From: Liolophura sinensis
Lineage: Eukaryota; Mollusca; Polyplacophora; Chitonida; Chitonidae
DNA: 64,000 bases
Assembly: GCF_032854445.1 (NCBI RefSeq)
Contig: NC_088295.1
Coordinates: 55,099,249-55,163,248, forward strand
Reading direction: 5' to 3'
Each line of letters begins with the position of its first letter. Within the stretch, counting starts at the first letter, position 1. The position numbers and the translations under genes were made by a program. The notes under the pieces were generated by a model. The model did not search any database, was not told the DNA's origin, and worked only from the letters and a program-made list of their open reading frames with translations. Shown one piece after another: positions 23,261 to 35,000 of the stretch.

Positions 23261-24383
23261 ATTCAGCATTACTGGCATATATTGCATACAACATTATGGG
23301 TCCTATGACAATGCCTGCGTGGGTAAAGGTAACATGGGAAATAGGCGAGGTGCGATAATGTATCCCGTGCTGTCTCCGCCTTTAAATCTTCGCTCAAAGG
23401 AAATATTCTAATAAGCTTAATGATGACAAAAACCAAGTACGAAATGAATTAATTACCTTTTTAGAAGCCTGTCGTCATTTTCCCGTCGATTCGTTTGGCG
23501 TTGGGGGTGTGACGTGTCAACCAGGCGCAATGTGCTGAAGGCCAGACGTCATTTTTCACAACCACATCTCGTGTCGTCTATTAGAGCAAACTGTATCAGT
23601 GTAAAACTGTTTACACGATGGCATGGATATATAAAAATGCCTGTGTGGTAAACACATATTCCAACTCTCAGTGAAAAAGTAACCCGCTTTGCATTTAAAT
23701 ACAAACATACGAGAAGTGCACAATACTCGCAGAGCCTTGGAATATATTTTTAAAGAAATCTATACATGACTGAGCGCACAGATGAAAATAAAAGTATATA
23801 TAGCTTACTTGAATAAGACGGGCTTTTTATGCTGACAAATTTAGGTCATTTCACTTTTAAATTTTTCGTATAGCTGTGGGAGGGTAGACATTTTCTTTGA
23901 CCAAGCACACACGGTTTGTGAAAACATCCCTCACTGTGATGGTCTGGTAGTATAAATGGGGTTTTTTTTGTTGTTCTTCTTCTTTGACGCAGTCTGTCTG
24001 ATTTCCTCCATATAAATGAATAACTAACTAACTAAATAAATAAATATGTAAATACCATGAGTCATTTCAAACTGGTTATCATGATGTTACACTTTCAGAT
24101 ATAAATGTGAACCAACGCCGATCTAAGGGGCACAACTCCGCATCACAGGTTGGTGACAGTGTAACATAAAACATCCAAGGAAGAAAAATCCCCTATTATA
24201 CATATATCATGGGGTCTGACTTTCATATCGATCATAGTATCAGCTACTTTTTTCTTTCTTGATGTTCATTGCAAAATCATAATTACCAGGTAAATGCAGT
24301 TTAGCGAAAAAAATAAGAATTAAGTTCTTTTATCTCCTGATGGAACCAAATATATTGGCTTGTACATATTGATCCAGTTGTGT

Positions 24384-24708
24384 GCGTGCGTGCGTGCTTG
24401 GGGTTTAACGTCGTACTCAACAATTTTTCAGTCATATGACGACGAAGGAATCATTAGGGTGCATGTACGTGTAATGTGCCTCCTTGTTGCAGGACGGATT
24501 TCCACCGCTCTTTTATTTAGTGCTGCTTCACTGAGACGACTTACCGAAGTAAGCCGCCCCGCCCGAGCCATTATACTGATACGGGTCAACCAGTCGTTGC
24601 ACCATCCCCTTCATGCTGAACGCCAAGCGAGGAAGTTACAACTTCCTCTTTTAAAGTCTTAGGTGTGACTCGATCAAGGATTGATCCTTGATCTACCGGT
24701 CCCGATCC
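24384..24708 (-). mobile_element. SINE-B, near full length
   Basis: It is nearly identical to the copy at 4038-4400 in the same orientation. The GCTTGGGGTTTAACGTCGTA tail is preceded by TGCG repeats in place of GAGT, and it ends near CTACCGGTCCCGAT. Confidence 0.8.
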
Positions 24709-24861
24709 AGTTGTTGTCACCTTATAGCTATCACCCCTGAGCATTTGTTCCGTCTGACGCGGCAATTGAGCTTTTTAAACCTCGGTCACCTTTGATTTAT
24801 TTATTTATTTGATTGGATAATATCCCTTTGATGGAGGGATATTATCACTGTGAGTGTGCGT

Positions 24862-25868
24862 CCGCCCGTACCTTGGCAGTGGGCAGGTCATGTGAGATAC
24901 CTTTGCAGTGGGCAGGTCATGTGAGATACCTTTGCAGTGGGCAGGTCATGTGATATACCTTTGCAATGGGCAGGTTATGTGAGATACCTTTGCAGTTGGC
25001 AGGTCATGTGAGATACCTTGGCAGTGGGCAGGTCATGTGAGATACGTTGGCAGTTAGCAGGTCATGTGGGATACTTTTTGCAATTGACAGGTCATGTGAG
25101 GTACTTTGGCAGTTGGAAGGTCATGTGGGATACTTTGACAGTTGACAAGTCGTGTAGGATACTTTGACAGTTGATAGCCCATATTGCTTCCTTTAGACAG
25201 TTGACAGGTGACGTAGGTTACTTTGGACAGTTTGCAGGTCATGTGGGATAGTTTGGCCGTTGAAAGGCCATATAGGTTCTTTTGACAGTTGAAATGACAG
25301 CTTTATGGCCATTTAGGTTATACTTTTGCAATTGGCAGGTCATGCGGGATGCTTTGGCTGTTAGCAAGTCATCTAGGATAATTTCACACTTGACAAGCCA
25401 TGTACGATACTTTGACAGCTGATAGGCCATATAGGTTCCTTTGGACAGTTGATAGCCCATATAGGTTCCTTGGACAGTTGATATGTCATGTAGGTCCCTT
25501 TGGACAGTTGACAGGTCATGTAGGTTCCTTTGGCAGTTAACAGATAATGTAGGTTTCTTTGACAGTTGACAGGTCATGTAGGTTTCTTTGACAGTTGACA
25601 GCTCATGTAGGTTACTTTGAACAGTTGACAGATTATGTAGGTCATTTTGTACAGTTGACTGACCATGTAGGTTACTTTAGACAGTTAATAACCTACTTGA
25701 CCTACCAACTATCGAAAGTAATGTGTGTTACTTTGACAGTTGAATGACCCAGTATAGCTCACTTGAGATAGTTGACAGGCCATGTAGGTTACTTTGGACA
25801 GTGGGGAGGTTATATAGCTTATCCGTGGCCTGTTGCATGTCAGGTAGGTTACTTTGACAGGAAATGTA
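24862..25868 (+). repeat. About 1-kb minisatellite with 29-bp founder unit
   Basis: Units start at 24884, 24913, 24942 and 24971, exactly 29 bp apart, with core CAGGTCATGTGAGATAC. To the right the units diverge and stretch to roughly 28-37 bp around CAGTTGACAGGTCATGTAGG. Apparent open frames on the minus strand are translations of this array. Confidence 0.9.
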
Positions 25869-27255
25869 CTTTTGCACTCCACTAAGGTTATACTGATGAC
25901 GGCACTATAACACTATCTACGGAATGTAATTATGTATATTGTAGGGCACTGGTACAGTGTTTCAGTTTGCTGTCAACAACCTATTTTTGGATTACTGCGG
26001 CACATTTGGCATGAAAATTCAATTATCAATGTTGGTTACGGCATATGATTTTAGTGAGTGATGAAAGGCACAAAGAACATGACAACTCACTAAATAAAAA
26101 TGCGTGCCATGTTACTATATGTGCCGTATGACACACTTTGGGTTGTACCCAGCAGGGCTTCCTGAAATATCAGGATACTGGGGCACAAATAACACGGCCA
26201 TATTTCTGTTTGCCTGATACACCTGTGACGCTTAATAATTTGCAACTGTTATCACTGCATTTTTCTTACTTAGTTCTGTTTAAGCCATGGTGCTAGGGAA
26301 CATGCACGTTACTATTTTTTAAAGCGTAAACATTTAGAATAAACCCTAACTGAGGTAAACTGACAAGCGGTGGGATTTCGGTAATACGTGTTACCAGGCT
26401 AATTATTACACTGTTGCCACTGCACAGGTTTTACTCTTCATGCCGTAGTGTTTTACATTATTAGCACAGATGTTTGGTGTCCCTCATATCCTAGGGTACA
26501 TTTACACTGCTCTTATCAACAAATTGCCACATGGTCTAGAAACCCACACTTAGGTAATTTGCAACACAGATCAGCTGATTGCAACAGTTCAGAGCGAATC
26601 CACAATAGTAACTTCTAAGGGAGTATATTAACTACATGCAATAAAAACTGCAGTAACATGCAGTAAATTTCTGGAGTCTGGGAATAACTATACAGAGTAC
26701 ATGTTAGGCTGATCTGACATGACTTGAACTTCAGGTAATCTACATGTTCAACTGTTTTTCTTGCTGACATCTGTGTAACATCAGTCTGTGTTAGGCAATT
26801 GGCCACTTTCCTAGACATTCGAAACTACCAGATAATTTACTGCTATACCCTGTCACGAACTATGGCAATCATAAACGATTACTCCCACGGGCTATATGCT
26901 ATCAGTAACTCCTCTCACAAAGCTGCAGTATATTTCACTCGTGGTAAATCTCCGCTTTGATCACCAGCACGAGATCTGGGACAAGAAATGTCTTGTCTAA
27001 ATTTATCTTTAACTGTAAACTTGAAGTGGTATCAAGTCGTGAAAATGACACTCGCTCATTGAGGAATCTAAAGTTCATATGGAAATTTGAATGAGATGAC
27101 CGGTTTGCTGGTTCGTTTAACATTTTGTCAGGAAGTTTGTTATGGTTGCCCAAACCCTCAACTAGTTTTTCTCAACAATAAGCCAGTCTGCCGTCTTGTG
27201 AGTCAAAATTAACACCTTTTGGCGTTTATACACCAATAGCTTTATATATCTTTAA
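25869..27255. other. No recognised gene
   Basis: Short frames only. No similarity to the repeat families seen elsewhere in the window. Confidence 0.5.
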
Positions 27256-27436
27256 GGGGCCTCCGTGGCTCAGTCCGTTAGCGCGCTAGCGCAGCGTAAT
27301 GACCCAGGAGCCTCTCACCAATGCGTTCGCGGTGAGTTCAAGTCCAGCTCATGCTGGCTTCCTCTCCGGTCGTACGTGGGAAGTTCTGTCAGCAACCTGT
27401 GGATGGTCGTGGGTTTCCCCCGGGCTCTGCCCGGTT
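27256..27436 (+). mobile_element. SINE-A, 5' part, well preserved
   Basis: GGGGCCTCCGTGGCTCAGTC head, GCGCTAGCGCAGCGTAATGA, CAGCTCATGCTGGCTTCCTC and CCGGGCTCTGCCCGG centre are intact. The tail is missing; the match stops abruptly at GGTTTCC and a minisatellite follows. Confidence 0.8.
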
Positions 27437-27632
27437 TCCGTTTTCACGAAGCGATGGGACGATGGTACGAATTGAGGGAGCAATTGGATGAAACGATGGG
27501 ACGATGGCACGTAGCGAAGGAGCGATGGCGTTGCAATGGAGAGATGGCCCGAAGCCATAGTACGATGACATGTACAGATGGGGCGATTGTACGTAGCGAT
27601 GGGAAAATGGCACGAAACGATGGCACGATTTT
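27437..27632 (+). repeat. Degenerate short-period array (ACGATGGCACG-like)
   Basis: Units of about 10-12 bp built on ACGATGGNACG repeat to 27632. A 14-bp block CGATGGGACGATGG recurs at 27452 and 27494. Frames open on both strands across it are repeat translations. Confidence 0.7.
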
Positions 27633-30600
27633 ACCCAGCAATTCTGTAATTCCGTAATTTAATATACAGCACTACATCACAATAATCTTTTTAATGAATT
27701 CGTTACCTACAGGTCGAAAGAAATCTACCTGATTCCTAGACCCTATAGGTTTAAGGGCTTGGAAGTTCCAACGAGCAAAAACGTTTGAAACGTTTCCTCA
27801 TTATAGCCACCGACACAGTTACAAACTGAGCCATATATCGATCGGGCCACAAGCTGGACACAGCTAGCGGTCACATATGTCTATCCTCCTAAAATGTGAT
27901 ACCGAAGGCCTAATTAAATGACCAAAATAATCTTGAAAGCGACGTTATATTCTATAAGCAAGCACACAAACATTCATGTTATCGTACCTCCTCTGAGGGG
28001 TGATATCTCATTGTTATTTTCTCACTTTATCATCCACTCAAAGATCCATCAAAGTTCTAGTTTTGACGTAAGCCCCCTATATTGCAGATACGCCATTGGT
28101 ACATCTGTCGTGCGTCAACAGTTACATGGGTCGTGTACGTGCTAGAAAGACTTCCCATAACACTTTGTAAGTGGAACACTTAAAACACTAACTCGAGGAT
28201 TAGTCCTTACCCACACATTATTTAACACGAGTTGACATAATTTTACGCACAGTTCCAAGATAACGAAGGAGTCATTTCCTCCCGTGGAGAGCTACACCCT
28301 TTGCCCTAAGCTCCACATATTTTTGTCTCCAAAAAATCTCGAAGAGGGATCAAGGCGTTATACATTTCCTCACGTTGTACTTTCTGAACGTGCAGCTCCA
28401 GTTCTTGAATAATCAAGTCTCCTTTTCACAAAGTGACTTTAAACCCTTTTGCTCGCTGCGTTCGCTTTACATCACTGCCACCAATAGCAAATTTTATACA
28501 GAAATCTTGAACAGCACCAAGGACACCAGGGTCACGGTGATGAGGGAGAAAATGATTCTAGAAAACACTCTGTCTCAAACTTTGTTTCTAATTATGCTGT
28601 AGACATTCTCTTTAGCTAAAATATGTACAACATGATTCTAACCAGCACCGGAAACACATTTAAGATTGAATGCTACATAAATAGTTCCGCGCGAGGACAC
28701 AAGTGGTGAGCTATAAAACCTAAAGAAGCCTACGTGCGTTGCACCGTCTCCAAAGGTCAAGGTTGTCTAGTGGTGCAGGCGATGTAAAGTGAGCGTATAG
28801 AGCGGCACATCAAGATGGTAACAGACAGTTTCAACATTCATTGGAATTCAACGCTGATGATGTGTAGTACTGTTAGTACGATAACACTTACATACCCCTA
28901 AAATACCACGTGCCTATAGGCCTATAAGCACCACTTCATGTATCTTCAGTCTAAGAATCACAGAATATTTCTAATAGCGTGAGCTAGTTAAGCTTTTGAC
29001 GAGGTTCCCCCTTCCACCAGATGGTAGCCTGTAATAACCACATATCTGGGCACCAACCCCCTTGGGGAACAGGTGAGGAAATGTTAACTGCTGATTTAAG
29101 GAGGCTAATGTCTTTGATCTTCAGTCCTACATGCGTCTTGCCAGATGAGCTCATTATAAGAGTGGATACGAAACACACGTGATGAGATAAGCAACGCAAT
29201 GAGTTCCAGTTTAACGAACTCCGAATCGGATATTTTACGACTTCCGATATAATATCAACGACTTCCCCGTAACGCGATCTATATGTGAAATACCTGTCAT
29301 TATTCGTTATACAGTGCACGGCTAGACACTATGTAATTACCTGCATGTATAGGGCAAGTAGCGTTCTTAAAGTTGTCGACAAGTTTACGACTAAACGAAG
29401 CTCTCCATTCTAAATCCCTGCATGGGATGGCCTTTTGGATAGATCGTCCAAATTACATGTCCGGTGTAGCAGTAAAAATGTTGCTTCTGGTTTCTTAGCT
29501 TGATTAAGAAGAAACCGCACTGTCTGGTATGCTCATGGTATACGCTTTGTATGAGAGCGTGCTGCAGTTACAGGGATGTTGTGTCACCCTTTTTATCTCA
29601 GGTTCAATGTGCTTCGGTAGATCAAGACGCAGTCCTTAATCAAGGAGTTCGTCAGTCCGTGACAAAACAGTTTTGCTAACTTGTATTTCATAACCGCTGG
29701 TCGTTATTAAAACTTGGCATACATGTTTTTACTATGACGAGTTACAGATCACGCTCGAAACTCGGGTCATTTTGTTCATTTTAGACAAAACTGTGGCCAC
29801 TTTTGTTCTGTTTTTGAAATTTAACCGTTTTATGGACATTCTGTTTCAATAGGGGTTGTTATAATGGATTGAAACTTCATATGTGGATTTTCATAACAAT
29901 TTATAGATTAAGTTCGAGTTTAGCACTGTTTTTTTTAAAATTTTTAACGAAATTAAGGTTCTTTTCTCTTCTTGCAGGCTGTTACAGTGTTCCAGACTTT
30001 TTTTCAAAATGTTTAGTTGTTCTGAATTGAAACTTTGTGAATGGCTTCACAGAGACAATTCATAGATATTCGATGTTTTTATTTTTTTCATTTGGTTCGT
30101 TTTTGGCAAAGCTACAGCCGTTTTTGTTCAGTTGTGGGCTTCCACATACTTGCTATCATTCTGATGGTTCAAGCCCAAAGATGACAAGTATTACGAAAAC
30201 ATTACTTGAAGAGTTCTTGTTTCACTCCGAGTTTGAAGTCTCCAGGGCGTTGCATGAGAAAATTATCAAAACATAGCTGACCTCAGAAATATAAGGATGA
30301 GTATACAAGGGAATGTGTTTTCAGAAGACATAAGTGGACTTCAAATGAAAATAGTCACTTGAATCAATGAAGAGTACAATAATAGATTAAGCACTAGAAA
30401 CCATGCACTTTACGATGTTAGCTTTGAACAATCTGTGACTGTTTGTGGTTTTGTGTATAGACTGGCGGTGTCTTTGTACGGTGACCTCATTAAAATACAC
30501 CCCGAACAAGACACACAGTTCCAGTGTTGCCAAATACCTCATTAAAAAGCTGACGCCTAGCCTCCAGGACAATATCCTTCATAAGATCAGAAAAAGTTAC

Positions 30601-30649
30601 TCCGTGATTTGCGGTACGTAGTAGACCAGTCGTTACTTTTTCAAACTTT
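27633..30649. other. No recognised gene
   Basis: A 79-codon frame at 30037-30276 has no recognisable domain. A T-rich patch spans 29.6-30.1 kb. Nothing else was recognised. Confidence 0.5.
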
Positions 30650-31240
30650 AACATTCAAATATCTCTTATCCTTTGAAATATGCAATGACCAATTTTACAC
30701 CATGTACATCTCTTTTGATCATCTTTCCCCTGGCACCAAAGTTGACAACATCTAACTATAGGGGGCACTTCAATCGACTCGCCGTCAAATCGCCTACTGG
30801 CCCACATACACAATAGAAAATGGTCAAGAGCAACCAAACTTACACAGTGTGACTCTCTTTTACCTAACTTCAAAGTTGACACCGTTCGACTCCAGGGGAC
30901 GCTACAATCTCCGTGGAATAGTCTACTGGTCCACACCGACAACACTAAATGGTCAAGAACAACCAAACTTACACAGTGTGACTCTCTTTTACCTAACTTC
31001 AAAGTTGACACCGTTCGACTCCAGGGGACGCTACAATCAAATCTCCGTGGAATAGTCTACTGGTCCACACTGACAACACTAAATGGTCAAGAGCAACCAA
31101 ACTTACGGAATATACATTACTTCTAATGGTCTTTCACACGACTCTGAAGTTGACACCATCTGACCCCAGGGAGCGCTAGAATCGAATCGCCATCGAATCG
31201 CCTACTGGCCCACATACGCAACACTGAATGGCCTAGATCA
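30650..31240 (+). repeat. Tandem repeat with a unit of about 130 bp
   Basis: TACACAGTGTGACTCTC recurs at 30841 and 30970, and the flanking 120 bp (including TCAAAGTTGACACCGTTCGA) is nearly identical. More diverged units lie on both sides (GAAGTTGACACCATCTGACC near 31150). About four copies in all. No coding signal is convincing. Confidence 0.8.
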
Positions 31241-31739
31241 ACCGTAAACTTAACGCTATATATCTGCCAAATCAAACAGACCAATTAACAATTCAACTCA
31301 GAATAGCTTAATACTGAAAATGCTCCGCTTAGCTTAGCCAACGTATTAGTTCTTATTTTTGTTTTTGCTTTTAGTTATTTTTTGGTCGGAACTTGGATTA
31401 GAAACACTGTTGAGGTCATCGACCGTCCTACAACTGACCTATAATCATTTGTTTAATTAAGTCGTGATAAGTTATCATCGTACTTGGGGAGATTTTTAAA
31501 TGTCAATCCACATACTGTGTATTTTTTCTCTTCGTATGTGCTCTTTAAACGATGTCCATTTCGACGTCATCCAACACATAACTAGCATATCCTCCGTTCC
31601 AGACACACAGTGATATTGCTTTAGACCTATATATGCTCTTTTGTCATTTCCGGGAGGGTGTGTGTCCTATTGATGTATAAACGCAGTTTTCTTTTTTTTT
31701 TGGCCTCCAGATTGTTTACATTTCCATCATTCGCTGTGA

Positions 31740-32076
31740 TTCGCTAACGAGCAGTTTAATAGTTGCACGTAGTGGAAAGCCTATTAGTCGAGGAAGCTAG
31801 CTGTGCGCTGAAGGAGTAGAGCGATTTTGTGACGCACGCTTTGTACCGAGTACCGAGCGGGAAGCTCACTCATACTTCATCGTCAGGCTTGTCTGAGTGG
31901 CTTTTGCAAGTGGTGTTTTAACCATTGTTATGTAGTACCGTTGACGTCTCGGCGCGTCTGACGCTCACCCTGTTTTCCTTAAGTTGAAGTCTGTGAGTTT
32001 AGGATTCTTGCCCATTCCCACATTACCTCGCCCTTGCTAAGGTCACCCTCCCAGCAGGGTTTCCTCCCTACCCCCA
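31740..32076 (+). promoter_or_regulatory. Probable 5' UTR and promoter-proximal region of the small GTPase gene
   Basis: This segment is richer in G+C than its surroundings, ends at the GTPase start codon and has no long frame of its own. No TATA box was seen at a fixed distance. The transcription start cannot be placed from sequence alone. Confidence 0.3.
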
Positions 32077-35000
32077 ATGCCACTGTATAACCGGTTAATG
32101 CAACAGCACGGCTCTGGCTCTCCGTGTACTGGAAGTCGATGCTGCGTCTTCAACTCGGACGAGGATGAATTGGAAGAAATGGAAAGCATAAACAATGGAA
32201 TTTCTACGAAGAGAGAGTTCAGGATTGTTGTTATGGGAGCGAATGGTGTTGGAAAATCAGGTAGGAAAACTGCAACCGTTTAAAAAGAAAAAAGCATCAA
32301 CAGGAAACTTTTTTCAGTTTATCCCTATGTGTTCCTGTTCACTTTTGTGTCTAATTCGGCTTAAAACGGGCATTGCGGTTTATTACATAAAACATGGTGC
32401 TCTTATAAACAGTTGCAATTGACTGAGATACATGTACCTATGTCTGTGTTCGACCTAAATGGGTTTCGAGTAAGAGTTGAAATCTGAATTGGATGTCATG
32501 CTTAGAGTTTAGACTATCTTCCTTATCCTCGTTGAGAACTACCCATCTCATTTATGTAGCAACCTTTATTTACTTTTTATTATTATTCCTCAAGTATTCC
32601 TTTGGGAGCTTGTGTTTTCTTTTGTTTTGGAAATGTCTAGGTGATTATTGACTTTGATTGCTCTTCATGATTAACAAATGGCCTGTGGATGTCCAACGTG
32701 GAGATTAGATTAAAATTCCACAGAAAAAAAAGAAAGACAGAAATTGAAGATCAAATGGACATATTAACTTTAGTTTAAAAATTTAGCAGAATCTGTGTCT
32801 TCCGTTAGTAAAACCTGGCTTAATTTCACGATCCGTGTATTAACCATCGCAATGTACATCAACCATCATTCATGAGCTATATTATGTATTATCATAATCG
32901 TAGGAAAGGCCTTCGACTGAAAGAGATTTGAAAATAGTGACGTATGCACCTAAAACAGATATTATGCATTACCTGGAAAGAATAACTGAGTACGAATAAC
33001 TCTATAGCATGTATTTATTATTTATTTTAATCATTTCCAATGCTACGTTCTCAAATGCTGCTTTAAAATAGAGGAAATTTTTATGTCTGTTGTCTGATTA
33101 CGTAGAGTGAGCGTGTATGCTTTTGTTGTTTTAACGTTCTAGAAGACGTGAAGCTAATTGCGTAATAAGAAGTTTTTCATTCCAGTGAGTGACAAGCGTG
33201 CATGTATAATTTTTTTCTTCTGCCTCAATAATAGTGCAGCTATATCCCGCTCTGATAAGAAAAACGTCCTCGTGCCGGTTTACTTTAGTTGCCAATTTAA
33301 GCAGAAGGCTGGCTATACTGTTCGCCGATTAACCATGCTTTCCACAACAACGTAAATCTGTATAAAAAATAAAATGCTAGTCGCAAAGTTGAGGAAGGAT
33401 TTATGGATTACTTCATATAAACAAACATCTATGTATGTATAACGGAGTGCTAATAGGGATGTTTGGAGAAGGAAGGGAAAAAAACATGGTTTCTCGTGCA
33501 TGCCAGGAAGAATAATGGGCTAATGAATAACCACTGACAGTTTCACTCAAGGGTGTACACGCTTCCAAAAAACTAGTGCGAGATTAGCGCTGATAGCATC
33601 ATGTCTAGTGCTACTTGACTGCTGCCTTAACCCTTGTAGAGTTAACATCTTCACTCCCGCTGATTCACACAGTGCCTCCGAACGGACGTGGTCAATATAC
33701 GTCTTTGGGGTCATGAGCCTTAAGGTCGCAAAGGTGCAGACTAATGTAAGTGTAGCCTCGGTGTGTAAAAGTCACTTAGTTCAGACTACCGGATATCTAG
33801 CGCAAAACCGTGAAGAACTTTGAATGGTCTAATGGCATCCAAGCAAAGCAAAAGAAATCTTCTTAATGCCTTATAAAGCTTATCTTTGAAAAATGTCTTA
33901 CGTTCGTCAAAGACATTGGATACACAAATCTATTTATACCATACAATTGTTTTGTTTTCTGATGATAAGCACCTAATCCACCAGAAGGCTTGGTTCTGAT
34001 GGATAGGCTTAATCTTTAATTAGATAGCTTTTAATTATGTTACTGATGTGAATTATTCACGTATTGATGAAGATATGATAAAGATATACCTAATGTTGAA
34101 AATGTATGACTATAACAAACACTTGCTGTGCATACTTCTTATCAGAAGAAAATATTGTCACGTAATACTTTCCTTCATGTGCAAAAATGCCTCTGCATGG
34201 TTGTTTTTTTTTTTTTGTAAAGGAGGTTTCAACAGATTTTCACGTGACACAAACATTGTTTCGGACCTTTGTTACTTCAAAGCTTCCATCGACATTGTAT
34301 TCGTTTGGCTTATTACCATATTAAAGATATTCGTCCAAACTGGAAACGGAATAGTGCAAAAGATTGCAAAATATAGTTGGACCTAAACCTCAACGCAAAG
34401 GTGTTCAGTCTGCAACTTTGACTCCCACAACATATGGAGGAACCAAACACCATGTTAAGCTGCCGTTGAAAATCCAAACTCCAAGATAAAGCCTCACATA
34501 ATGATTTGGTTCTGTGATGAAAAGAAAACTCTACACTGACTGACCATTCGCCTGGGGTAACCAAAACCTTACCCAGACGCAGAGCACATTCTCCAGTTAA
34601 ACAACACGTGGCACCATATACATTCCTTCGCGCTGACAGAAATTTACAGGGTGCACAGGTTTTACATCTAAACACTTGAATTCTTACAACATGTGGTCAG
34701 CTGTCCGGGATAACCTTACATAGGTTCCCCTAACACCAGCAGGTGCGTCGTATCATCTCAGTACATCAATTTTGGTGTTACGAGCAATACGGTGACGCTT
34801 CTGTATGTAGGTGTTCCTACATACAGACATTAAGAATTTTTCCTTAATTGCTTTGTACGAAAGGGCACCGATTTAAAATCCTGTATAAGTATATTGCCGC
34901 ATATACTATTGAATTCCTGTAAATGTAACAGGGCGATGAATCAGGATTTGTAAACTGAGATAATCTCACGGAGGGAAACAGCTTCCGGTCAGAGTTTGAA

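Noticed and set aside
25054-25577. Minus-strand frames with a TCQLSK-like peptide repeat
   Set aside because: Translation of the degenerate 29-bp array; unit length is not a multiple of three and frames break repeatedly.
27265-27657. 130-codon plus-strand frame
   Set aside because: It spans the SINE-A head and the ACGATGG-type array and has no independent coding signal.
30037-30276. 79-codon plus-strand frame preceded by an acceptor-like TTGCAG
   Set aside because: No domain or family motif, no partner exons in phase, T-rich surroundings.
34801-34826. MicroRNA precursor
   Set aside because: The stem is only 11 bp with a 4-base loop, well below the usual size of an animal pre-miRNA hairpin.
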